Position numbers and translations under genes: made by a program. A model generated the notes under the pieces. It did not search any database and was not told the DNA's origin. It was given only the letters and a program-made list of their open reading frames with translations. 64,000 nucleotides of DNA from Macrostomum hystrix (Eukaryota; Platyhelminthes; Macrostomidae), in contig CATNEN010000010.1 in assembly GCA_950097015.1 (NCBI GenBank), positions 2,124,501 through 2,188,500 of the forward strand, in the 5' to 3' direction. How positions within the stretch are numbered: the first letter of the stretch is position 1; the number at the start of each line of letters is the position of its first letter. This document shows positions 22,601-32,100 of the stretch, piece by piece.

Positions 22601-25600
22601 CCAAGCAGTCCTATGCAAAGTTCGGTCTTCAGGACGAAATGAGCATTAAAAGATCAATCGCCAATTTGATCATTGCGATGATTGAAGAAAATGTCAAGCG
22701 TGCAAAGGACCACGACCCGGCTGAGCTGCTGGGAAGCAACGGGCTGAGCGCCGCGCACATGGAGAATAAGCTGAAGGCAACTGCCGGAGTTGCCGACGAG
22801 GTGAAGGACACAATCGACGCGGAGAGCATTCGCAACGTGTTCTACGACTGCTACCGGCGCCACCTTGACGAAAGTCTGACGAAAGAGTCACGAGAGATGA
22901 TTATCACGGTGGGATTCAAATACTTTCTCATATTTCTGCGATTTCAGGACCTGGATAATCGAGAAACGATTAACTTCGAAAAGATGATAGAAAGAGATGT
23001 CGATGCAGAAGACCAGCAACTTGCGTGGGATTTCTATCAGTCCAACACCATGTCGATTGAGGTGCTAAAAGACGATAACCTGCAAAAGGTCTACTTCCGC
23101 GTCAAGGACAGAAAGGTTCTTCGAGAAGAAGTGAAGGAGCGCTTCAAATATGAAGTGGATCGGTAGGAAATTTATTTGTTTTTTCTTCATTTATTTAGCA
23201 TCTACAAAATACGAAGTGTAATCTGTAAGGGTGAAAATCAAACCTTAAAACGCACAACAGGACATCTCCGACGAACAAGCTGCGCGACTTCTCCGACTGG
23301 CTGCGAGAGATCATCAAGGACATCAAGTGGCAGAAGCGAGTGCTCAGCAATCCTCTGGGCTCATTCTTTGTGCACGGCTGGAAGGCCTTCAACATCCTGT
23401 GCATCATCCTGAGCCTGGCCATCAGCATCGTGGTGTTGGTCACTTGGACCAAGCCTGACGATAACAGCGATCCCGTGCCAGTTCGCACAGACGCGGCAAT
23501 CTATGCTACCTATGTGCTTGGCATTCTGCACAATATACTCAGCATGTTTGTACTAATTAGTTTCTTCCTGTGCAACAACCCATATGTGCCGAGTCCCCGT
23601 CAGATTCGCACTTTCTGGTCGTAAGTTAATCGTTTCATATTACGAGCTACTTGCTTATTAAAAATATAGCTCCCGCTTATGTTTTTGTTGTCTCTAATCC
23701 TTGCATAGGAAACTGATTGGGGTCACTCCAAAGGACGTCGAAGAGGACGTAGAAGAATCTGGTGGCAAGCTGCAGGTGTCCGTATTCAGCTTTAGCACAT
23801 TCTACTACCTGATCTTCTTGGGCTTCTCTATTCTGGGGACGGTCTTTTACGGCTACTTCTTCGCGTTTCACCTGCTGCACATTGCCAGGCACAACCAGCT
23901 GCTCACGCGAGTTATTCAGGCCGTTACAAAGAACGGTGAGTCAGTTCCGCTTTTATGTCATTTGATATTTAGTGCTAATATACTGTTTCGAAATATTTTG
24001 GTCTGAAATGTATTCCTACAAGAAACTGTTTTGTCAAACATTAGGCCTCTCGTTGCTGTGGGTTCTTATCTACTCCATGGCATTCTTCTTCATTTACGCA
24101 CTGCTGAGCTTTGCGTTTTATCGGAGCATATACGACAGCACGACAGGAAACTTCTGCGAGACCATGTACCAGTGCACGGTGACCGTCATTCACCGAGGCC
24201 TAATAGCTGGAATCTACGATGTGAGTCGCGCTTGTGAGAACTGGCGCTGCACTAAAGCCATTGTTTTTTTAATTAAGAATGGACTTCAAATCGTAACATC
24301 AACACGATCTCAGTAGAAGTACGAGCGTATCTTCGCCCTACGTTCTCAAGTATTTTAATGAACGGTTTAATGCCACACGCCTCATTTTAACCTTATGACA
24401 GGAAAATGTAAGTACCCCAAATGTTATAATGCATGCCACATATAAGCATGCACGGACGGTAATGTCAAAGTACCATAAAAATTACTCATTTCATTTCCTT
24501 GCTTTTCCACCTCGCAAGCAACACATCGCCTTTTGAAGAAATTACCACAGCACTCATTAGCCCGCTCCTTGCTCTTGCTCGAATTTTCTCAGTTTTTAGT
24601 CCTTTTTATAGCTGTTGTGGTGATTTTAGAGCCTTTCTGATGAACCTTTCTTCTGCATGAGTTTTTATCAGATGATTAATGTCCTCAAAGTGACATTTTT
24701 GTGAAAGAGCAAATTTAGCCCATGACAATTAGCTTGTCTTGCAAGTGATCGATTAAAGGATACTTTGATCTAATGTGAAATCATATTTATTGCAGTACCT
24801 TCCCGTGCCCAGCAATGAGTCGTTCACGTATCATGTTGTGAAAGGCATCTTCGACATTTCCTTCTTCATCATCATCACCACCATCGGCCTGAACATCATC
24901 TTCGGCATCATTGTCGACACATTCAGCGAGTTGAGGGACTCCAAATGGCAGATCGACCAGGACATGACCTCCGTGTGCTTCATCTGCTCCAGGAATGCCT
25001 ACGACTTTGAGCACCATGGAGAGGTAAGACACTCATTTGGATACTGCAAGCAGCGACCTGCCGTCTGCTCAATTCTGATGCCTCCAACCAAGAAGGTTCT
25101 ATCAGGCCAACATTGATCGTTCAACTTTATTTATTGCCAGGGATTCGAGAAGCATGTCAAGGAAGAGCACAACCAGTGGGCCTATCTGTTCTTCATTCTC
25201 TACCTGGACGAGACTCGATTCAATGACTACACAGCCATCGAACTGTTTGTCTGGCGACTGGTGAGCCGAACTCCCTCCCTAAATTTAGAGTTTGTGTTTG
25301 TGTTTGCTTGCCACGCAAAACTGCAGCAGCATGAGTTACATAAGAGCTTGACTCCAATAATAACAAAGGTGGCCTAACATGAGTTTCTCCAATCAACAAT
25401 CAGTTTTTTTGTTCATTCCTTCTCCAGTTTGAGAAGGAAAGACTGGACTACTTCCCGTTGAACAAGTCCATCACGCTGGAGGCGGCTGAGGACAACCGGG
25501 AGGAAGCCAAGCTCGAGACCCTTCTCAGCCAAGTGTCCTTCCTTGTTCGCAAGTGGAAAGAGGAGGTGAGTCACGTTTCAGTCTCAAAAAGCCAGGTGCT

Positions 25601-25931
25601 GTTAAGTTCCGGGCTTGCTGAATCGCTAATAAACCAGTTCAGTACTTTGGAAAGTGAGCAAGCGAATGCTAAATCGATCCCTTGTTTACAGGAGCTAGCC
25701 AAAGAGCGCGAGCGCGAGAAGCAGAGGCAGCAGAAGTGGGAGGAGCAGCACAAAAAGAGTGGCGACAAGGCCACTTTGGGCCGGCTGGTTCCGCCCCGGC
25801 CGATGACCGGCAAGCAGAAGACTGGACATGGCGAGTGCAGTGGTCGAGGCTGCCTTCAAATGACCCGCGAAGCCTCTGACTTAAAGTGGCTGCCTTTTGT
25901 GCCGACTGTTTTCATAATTGACGCCTCGTAA
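8183..25931 (+). CDS. ITPR: Channel copy A: divergent IP3-receptor-like Ca2+ release channel, 42 exons
   Basis: Predicted tetrameric ER or internal-store Ca2+ channel of the IP3R/RyR superfamily. All exons join in consistent phase with a total of 8,295 nt, giving 2,764 aa, the usual IP3R length (about 2,700) and far below RyR (about 5,000). Order of domains: N-terminal beta-trefoil and MIR region (residues about 1-356), alpha-helical ligand-binding region (about 472-622), RIH repeats, RIH-associated domain in exon 34, then the channel domain and a zinc-binding CxxC...HxxxxH linker (Cys2584/Cys2587, His2604/His2609). Start chosen: ATG 8183, matching copy B's [14 protein letters not shown]. Oddities: a +1 base near 14764 in exon 17 creates an in-frame TGA at 14768; exon 33 uses a GC donor; the pore filter reads AGIYD instead of GGGVGD. 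An inverted paralogue lies 3.2 kb downstream. Family call is secure; ligand and ion specificity are not. Confidence 0.93.
10881..14959 (+). other. Copy A exons 8-18: ligand-binding helical block
   Basis: Exons: 10881-10931, 11464-11607, 11843-12028, 12264-12278, 12841-12963, 13053-13277, 13626-13736, 14030-14101, 14184-14432, 14549-14799, 14921-14959. Exons 9 and 10 contain NKKRQKLLR (residues 508-516) and DCRKN (559-563), the counterparts of NRERQKLMR and DYRKN in vertebrate IP3R. Exon 8 (51 nt) and exon 11 (15 nt) are phase-0 mini-exons that also occur in copy B. Exon 17 carries the +1 insertion at about 14764; with it removed the exon is 250 nt and in phase with exon 18. Confidence 0.85.
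14764..14764 (+). other. Single-base insertion breaking exon 17 of copy A
   Basis: Copy A reads GAGCTAGCTTGACGG where copy B reads GAGCTGCTGGATGGG. One extra base (A, about 14764) shifts frame and creates TGA at 14768-14770. Beyond it the shifted frame reads GRNDKPLPR, exactly as in copy B, so the downstream coding sequence is intact. Confidence 0.85.
15438..21612 (+). other. Copy A exons 19-33: RIH / central solenoid block
   Basis: Exons: 15438-15537, 15643-15807, 15906-15993, 16084-16328, 16450-16573, 16993-17780, 18152-18214, 18408-18510, 18582-18668, 18752-18856, 18934-19008, 19075-19204, 19522-19663, 20316-20462, 21358-21612. Exon 24 (788 nt) carries [20 protein letters not shown] and [20 protein letters not shown], typical of the RIH domain of IP3R. 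Exon 33 ends with a GC donor (AA|gcaagt) at 21613; the same intron in copy B has a normal gtaagc donor. Confidence 0.88.
19691..20199 (-). mobile_element. tRNA-derived SINE in intron 31 of copy A
   Basis: On the minus strand the right end carries a pol III A box (TAGCCTAGTGGTTAGGGCA) and B box (GGGATTCGATTCC) near 20120-20195, followed by a body with a GTGTCTTGCT-type core (about 20030-20110) that resembles the conserved core of widespread metazoan SINEs. AAT-rich tails lie at about 19691-19703 and again at about 19949-19960. The 8-mer CGGTAGAA flanks the element at 19683-19690 and 20200-20207, a possible target-site duplication. The two tails suggest either a dimer or a nested insertion. Confidence 0.75.
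21807..23162 (+). other. Copy A exon 34: coiled/low-complexity linker plus RIH-associated domain
   Basis: 1,356-nt exon. First comes a charged helix ([20 protein letters not shown]), then about 100 residues of Ser/Gly/Arg/Gln-rich linker, then a RIH-associated domain ([41 protein letters not shown]) like that preceding the pore in IP3R and RyR. It ends with [13 protein letters not shown] just before the first membrane segment. Copy B's exon is 39 nt longer, all in the linker by length comparison. Confidence 0.88.
23261..25931 (+). other. Copy A exons 35-42: channel domain and C-terminal tail
   Basis: Exons: 23261-23620, 23709-23935, 24045-24220, 24402-24407, 24796-25023, 25141-25260, 25428-25565, 25692-25931. 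Clear hydrophobic segments: [56 protein letters not shown] followed by [29 protein letters not shown]; and the pore-lining [19 protein letters not shown]. Pore loop and filter are [16 protein letters not shown] (residues 2506-2521). The zinc-binding CFIC...KHVKEEHN linker and a coiled [16 protein letters not shown] segment follow, as in IP3R. Exon 38 is a 6-nt microexon. The tail after about residue 2710 is unlike copy B. Confidence 0.88.
24402..24407 (+). other. 6-nt microexon (Glu-Asn) after the pore filter, copy A
   Basis: GAAAAT is bounded by acceptor ttatgacag and a strong donor gtaagtacc. It is phase 0, so inclusion adds Glu-Asn between AGIYD and YLPVP without shifting frame. Copy B has a 9-nt counterpart at the same place. 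Recognised only from splice signals and positional conservation. Confidence 0.65.
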
Positions 25932-26857
25932 CTTTCTGTCCAACTGTCTTCCGATTGGCTGGGAGGAGATGGTTTCGTCGAATGTATTTTAGCCACAAGT
26001 TGGCTATCTTATTTAGGCAGAATACCTTTTCTAAGGCCTGTAAATGTGACTAACGCGTTCCTCCTCGCTTTTATATGTATAAGCTCTGAACTCTTTACAG
26101 ATATTTTACTCCCTTTATTGATATTGTTATCTGCCTGTCGCTTTCAAGTCTTGTATTTTGCCTTGGCGTTGCTGGAAGCTGCCTCCGACATGAGTTTTGA
26201 CTCGAGCTCTTACGGTGCCAAATCTTAAACAGTTGTACGAAGTCCTCATGTTAATGCGTGACTGACATAATGCCCTTGTGCAGGGAAGCTTCCAGCAACG
26301 GTCTGACACTCCTGACACTTACTAACTGTTGATGAGTACTAGAACTCGATGAAAGTTGGTGGCAAGTGAAAAAATAGTCAGTAAGATGGAACCGTTGAAG
26401 AACCAATGAATAGAAAAATAGGGATGGGAAGCTTTTAGGTGGTGCTACTGCGCTCGTTTTCCAATTCAGTCGCCACACACTTTCATCGGTGCAAACTCTA
26501 AATTAAGCTAACAGTTTTACCTAGAGTAATCAATTATAATGCTGGTATGTCGCATATTGCCAGACACAGCACTAACTCCTACTTCCATGCCGATGTATGT
26601 GTGATGTATTCGGCTGCCGACCTCCGCTATACTGGCTGTGCGTATCGCAGCTTTTGTGTGCGAGAGTCTTTCCTGTTAAATCAGATGTACTTGTGGATTA
26701 TCTCTTTGATTTAGCCAACTTCTTCCTTGCTCACTGTTATTGCCGGCGCTTTGTCTGAGATTTTTCCAGTTTGAGTTTATAGTTGAGATCTTATGATTAT
26801 TTTGATAAACCAGTCTACTTCGTATTTATTACGAGCTACTATAAACGTTAAACGTTA

Positions 26858-26863
26858 AATAAA
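26858..26863 (+). promoter_or_regulatory. Possible polyadenylation signal of copy A
   Basis: AATAAA lies 927 nt after the stop codon inside a short run of AAACGTTA repeats. It is the clearest hexamer on this side, but the distance is long and no cleavage-site evidence is available. Confidence 0.25.
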
Positions 26864-27401
26864 CGTTAACGACATATTTTATCTGAAAAATACAGCATAA
26901 AAGTACATTCATGCCTCACCCCTTATATTTTTCTGTTGTGAGAGCCCTTCGATACTATATCAAGTATACGATATCAAAGATTTCTAGATAGTAGTTGTAA
27001 CTACTACTCGTACAATCTGGCTGACGTCAGAGAGCTTGGACGGTAGGGCTTGTGATTCAGTATTGAAGAAACTGAGGTCACCGGCCAAACCTGAGTCTAA
27101 CTGACCGATTTCGCAGCCAAGAGGATGCAAGGTTAATACCGACGCGGCAGTCCTAAAGAAACGGAGGATACTTTAGAGAGCGCTCTTACTCTGCAGCAGC
27201 GACAAGGGCAATCGAATTCAGTGCTCGGTCTACTCCTGGTGATAATGCAAACAAGCACAAATGGGCGTCCCAAGCTTACAGGTAAAATCCGGTGAGCGTC
27301 TGCCACGTCAGTCAAGCTTACTATGAGAATTGGAATCGGGAGACGAGACACGCATAAGGTGGACTTAGGCGAGACTATCGTAAAAAGCAACCAATGATAT
27401 A

Positions 27402-27494
27402 GTAATAAACGGCTATGAGTGCTGCAATGTTTTTAACCGAGGGCGCGTAGCGCCCGAGGTTTAAAACTTTGCAGTACGAATAGCCGTTTATCAC
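27402..27494. repeat. Large imperfect hairpin with 45-bp arms
   Basis: The left arm 27402-27446 (AATAAACGGCTAT...CGAGGGCGC) is complementary to the right arm 27450-27494 (GCGCCCGAGG...ATAGCCGTTTATCAC) with a 3-base centre GTA and few mismatches. Foldback/MITE-like. Confidence 0.85.
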
Positions 27495-27502
27495 TGGCAT
27501 TG

Positions 27503-27644
27503 TATACTTTTGGACCACAGACAGTTGGGGCGTGCAACAATCAGTCTCACGGAGCGGATATAGCCAGCGGTCTCGCGGGGCGTGCAGCAATCGATTATTT
27601 TGTCGATTGGTGCACGCCCGAAATGTCTATGGTCCAAAAGTAGA
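27503..27644. repeat. Second inverted repeat with 40-bp arms
   Basis: TATACTTTTGGACCACAGAC...GGGGCGTGCAACAATC (27503-27542) pairs with GATTGGTGCACGCCC...GTCTATGGTCCAAAAGTAGA (27605-27644). An inner stem, CGGGGCGTGCAGCAATCGA against TCGATTGGTGCACGCCCG, is nested near 27576-27620. Confidence 0.8.
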
Positions 27645-27943
27645 CCGCCTGACTTAGGGCAGCAAGAGAACTCAGTTTGGGGAAGGCTGTAAGACAGCGA
27701 GACGAGCCGTGGCATTACCGGGCTGCCTAGAACCATATGTCCAAGAACGGCACCGTCAGTCTACGCGTCTAACTGTGCGAAGTAACTATACCCCGAAGTA
27801 ACTATACCTGTGAGAGTATCGTGTATCTAAAGCGTTGCTGTTTAAATGTTTTCCAGTTCGTGTTACAATTGGTGGTGAAATATAACTGTGGCTTCAGACC
27901 CCGCATAGTGTGGGCGAAATAATCCGAGCTGGCGGGGTTCGGG

Positions 27944-28020
27944 ACATAGACAGTAAAGGCGTGCAACAATCAGGCTTCATTGGTGGCTGGGAAAAAACCC
28001 CTCCAAAAGTGTACAATACG
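27944..28020. repeat. Third, partial copy of the hairpin-arm sequence
   Basis: CATAGACAGT...GGCGTGCAACAATCAGG near 27944-27973 repeats the arm at 27517-27543. CCAAAAGTGTACAATA near 28003-28018 repeats the outer end in inverted orientation. This indicates a family of foldback elements in the spacer. Confidence 0.6.
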
Positions 28021-28606
28021 GCAAAGACGAAAGGCTTCGTGCTTTATCTACATTTATTTTACAGAGTTTGTTTGCTTCCTCACAAAAGCGCTGGTCGAAG
28101 TGTAAACGCAGCCCAAGCGTCGAATGCGTCTCCAACAATCGTTATCGTACGGCCAATGACTATCATTCGGTGACTTGCCTATCGGCGGCTCAAGCTAGCC
28201 TGTGTCTTCCGCGTCGTTGAAATTAACTCTAAATTCAAATTTGTTTTGCAAAAAATTACTAAACTTGAGTCTGAAAAACTTAAGACCTGTAGGACTGCAG
28301 TTAGAACAACACAGACAGTTCTAATAGTTTCCGTTGTATTGTAGAACTCCAACAGAACCTTCGGAAACACGGCCCATGCGCAATGAATTTTCGCCTGCTC
28401 ATCATGGAAATATTTCCTAGGAAAGTAACAAAAATAAAGAATTCTAGAACCAAAGCTTAACTCATCGATAAAGCTAGCTAATCTCGTGGCATTAACTATC
28501 TTAAAGACTTAATTGGGGTCTTAATGGGGCCTGTGAAAAACAGAAAATTGCGCAGAAAGTTAGCAAATCTAACAGCATAAGGTGCGCAAAATGAAAGAAA
28601 TTTTGT

Positions 28607-28612
28607 TTTATT
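28607..28612 (-). promoter_or_regulatory. Possible polyadenylation signal of copy B
   Basis: TTTATT on the plus strand (AATAAA on the coding strand), about 515 nt past the copy B stop codon. Position plausible, otherwise unsupported. Confidence 0.25.
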
Positions 28613-29126
28613 AGCAAGAAGCAGCTTGACATGCACAGGACTGTCGGGGCCACAGGTTCACAGCATTTTCCACCGGGTTGCCCCCAAAACCATGTCTACT
28701 AGGCAGGGCCTCTGTTACGACACAGGCGGTACTAATCCATAGTGTCCGTGTTTTAAGTGAATTGACTAAGCGAAAGCTCGATGTCCAATATTGGCACTGT
28801 CTAACTATGACAATGTGATAGTTAGTCAATTTTTAATCATTTTCAAGTCAATACCTAAGAACCAAGTATTTTTATAGCTTCTAATAGTTCATACAATTTT
28901 TATAGCAGGAAATAAGGACACAACCCGGTAAAAATAAAAAAGAGCAAATGTTCCTTGGTCTAAGGCATCGGTTGAGTAGACTTAATTAAGAAGTGTGCAA
29001 AACCAAGCACGCCAAAATTCTAAAAAACGAACACATTCGACAGACGCAGCTTTCGTCAACCCAATAGGCGCCAGCGATAAAAAACTGTGAATCCTTGAGT
29101 TATGATTTGAACACACGCTAGAACGG

Positions 29127-32100
29127 TCAATCGAATGGAACTTCCAGCTGCTGACTTTCTTCAGTGGGACGTGGCCGGACGACGATGCCGCTGCTGCCGC
29201 CAGCGCCAGCGCTACCACTGTCTCCGCTGCCGCTGCCACCGCCGTTACCGCCGTTACCGCCGCCGCCGTTCTTCTTGTGCTGCTCCTCCCACTGCTGCTG
29301 CCTCCTTTTCTCGCGCTCGCGTTCCTTAGCCAAGTCCTGAGTGAATGTCGTTGCGATTGAGGATGAAAGATAGGAATCTGCAGCTTAATTAGACTTGGTT
29401 TGCAACTAGTCGCACCTCTCTAAATCAAACCGAGTTCCTTAAATACACTTTAAAGACAAACTAGGAACACAGACGCTACGGGTTCTTGACAAACTCTGTT
29501 AGATATATCAGATTTATTTTAAATACACGCCTAAACGTTCAAAAGTTTTTTAAAGCATGCCTCGTTTAGAAACAAAAAAACTGATTCGATCAATAGAAAG
29601 AAAGTTTCACCCACCTCTTCTTTCCACTTGTGCACAAGAAACGAGACCTGCGTCATTAGCGTTTCCAGCTTCAGTTCCTCGTGGCTGTCCTCGGCTGCCT
29701 CCAGCGTGATGGACTTGTTCAGCGGGAAGAAGTCTAGCTTTTCCTTTTCGTACTGAATTAGGATTGGTCACGGTCGGTATGCGAATTGTAATGAAAAACG
29801 TTTGTCCTATCACTTCGCGATTTGATTCAGATTTGTATTTGCTGACAAGTTAGTGCGACCTACCAATCGAGACACATAGAGCTCAATTGCAGTGTAGTCA
29901 TTCTGTCCTAGTCTCGTCCAAGTACAGAATGAAAAACAGATAGGCCCACTGGTTATGTTCTTCCTTCACATGCTTCTCGAATCCCTGAAATTTATTATCT
30001 TGCTATAAAGTATCCTAACAGCATGTAGCCTAAATGTCGACCAAACCAAACTACATGAAATTTCCGTACCTCTCCATGGTGCTCAAAGTCGTAGGCATTC
30101 CTAGAGCAGATGAAGCACACGGAGGTCATGTCCTGGTCGATCTGCCATTTGGAGTCCCTCAACTCGCTGAATGTGTCGACAATGATGCCGAAGATGATGT
30201 TCAGGCCGATGGTGGTGATGATGATGAAGAAGGAGATGTCAAACACCGATTTGGCCAGGTGATAGTCGAATGTTTTATTAGCTGGCACAGGTAGGTACTG
30301 GAATGAGAGTTGTTATGAATCATGAATGACATGTCACATGCAACCACTTTGCACTTTTTTACCGTGTTGTGCAGAAACAAAGGAGAAGCGCACGACAACA
30401 GAAACAAGTAAAAAATATATTGAAGTGCCGAAGAACATAACAGGGGGATTGTGAACCAGTTAAGGCAAACACCACAGAGGAAATAAAATACAAATCTGAA
30501 GATAAAATACAACAGTAAAGCTCTGGTGGATGCCTTTTTAATCCTTTCCAATACTTACATCTGCCTCCTGCGATTAAAAATAAAATTAGAGAATTATTTA
30601 TTTAAAACGTAATCTCACTGATAAATATGAAAATATGCTTTTCTCGCAGAGCATCACAAAGATCAAGTCTTACATCATAGATTCCTGCAATGAGGCCTCG
30701 ATGAATGACCGTGACGGTGCACTGGTACATTGTCTCGCAGAAGTTTCCAGTAGAAGAATCGTAGATTTCTCGGTAGAATGCGAAACTGAGCAGCGCATAG
30801 ATGTAGAAGAAGGCCAGCGAGTAGATGAGGACCCACAGCAGCGACAGACCTGAATGTAGCGACACATATTCAGTAGCAGCTCAGCAAGTACTGTATGAAG
30901 CAGCATAATATACGAGGCTATGAAACTGCCAGCCTATCGGGAGGAGCTAGTTTTCAGCGCAATTGTCTGTCAAAGTCTCACCATTCTTAGTGACAGCTTG
31001 AATGACCCTAGCCAACAACTGGTTGTGATTGGCGATGTGCAGCAGGTGGAATGCGAAGAAGTAGCCGTAGAACACGGTGCCCAGCACTGACAGCAGCAGG
31101 AAGGAGATGTAGTAAAACGTGCTGAAACTGAACACGGACGCTTGCAGCTTTCCTTCAGCGTTGTCTTCATCATCCGTGGATGTTTTGGCACCGACTCCTA
31201 TCAACTTTCTGCAAGCATGGAAGGAAGAAAGCGGAAAGGGATAAAAAATTGAGAAAGCTCGATGAAAGCATACAATGCAAAATGGGATCAAGTTGGTGTG
31301 GTCACTTACGCCCAGAACGTGCGAATCTGCTGCATACTTGGAAAATACGGATGATTGCAGAGAAAGAAGCTGATCAGTATGAAGAGGCTGAGTATGTTGT
31401 GCAGAATTCCCAGCACATAGGTGGCATAGACGGCGCCATCGGCTCGAACTGGCACAGGATCGCTGACTGTTTCTGGGATGTTCCAACTACTCAGCACGAC
31501 GATGCTGATGGCCAGGCTCAGGATGATGCACAGGATGTTGAAGGCCTTCCAGCCGTGAACAAAGAATGAGCCCAGAGGATTGCTGAGCACTCGCTTCTGC
31601 CACTTAATGTCCTTGATGATTTCGCGCAGCCAATCAGTGAAGTCACGCAGCTTGTTCGTAGGAGACGTCCTGTTAAAGTACATGTCTTATGCTCTAATTC
31701 GATTGTTTTTAAAGGACATCTAAACACGAAAGTCCTGAAACAATTTAATCATCAATTTATGAATAAATATTCTATTGCGAGAAAGGATCGTTCTCTTACC
31801 TGTCAACTTCGTATTTAAACCTATCCTTGACTTCTTCTCGAAGCACCTTCTTGTCCTTAACTCGAAAGTACACTTTCTGCAGATTGTTGTCCTTCAGGAT
31901 TTCAATGGACATTGTGTTAAACAGGTAGAAGTCAAAAATAAGGCGCTGCTCGTCAGCGTCAGCGTCCTTCTCAATCATCATCTCAAAATTGATGTTCTTT
32001 TTGTGATCGAGGTCTTGAAAGCGCAGGAAGATGTGAAAGTACTTGAACCCGACAGTTATAATAGTCTCTCTCATGTCCTTGTCGAGATCTGTATCCAAAT

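Larger units (their letters stand above)
25932..29126. other. Spacer between the two convergent channel genes
   Basis: 3.2 kb holding the 3' untranslated regions of both genes. A perfect 14-bp inverted repeat (26167-26180 and 26287-26300) lies in the copy A side. A cluster of large hairpins lies at 27402-28020. Short open frames have no recognisable domains. No array or gene. Confidence 0.7.
29127..31669 (-). other. Copy B exons 42-35: channel domain and C-terminal tail
   Basis: Exons in coding order 35 to 42: 31310-31669, 30982-31208, 30674-30849, 30559-30567, 30070-30297, 29864-29984, 29615-29752, 29127-29336. Membrane segments and pore loop are nearly identical to copy A. Exon 40 is 121 nt instead of 120 because of one extra base near 29909 (GTCCTAG on the plus strand); without it the frame reads [15 protein letters not shown], matching copy A. 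The tail is Gly/Ser-rich ([20 protein letters not shown]), unlike copy A. Confidence 0.88.

Noticed and set aside
8183-25931. Ryanodine receptor
   Set aside because: Length is 2,764 aa with no SPRY or RyR repeats, and the N-terminus and ligand-binding helices fit IP3R. Only parts of the channel domain look RyR-like.
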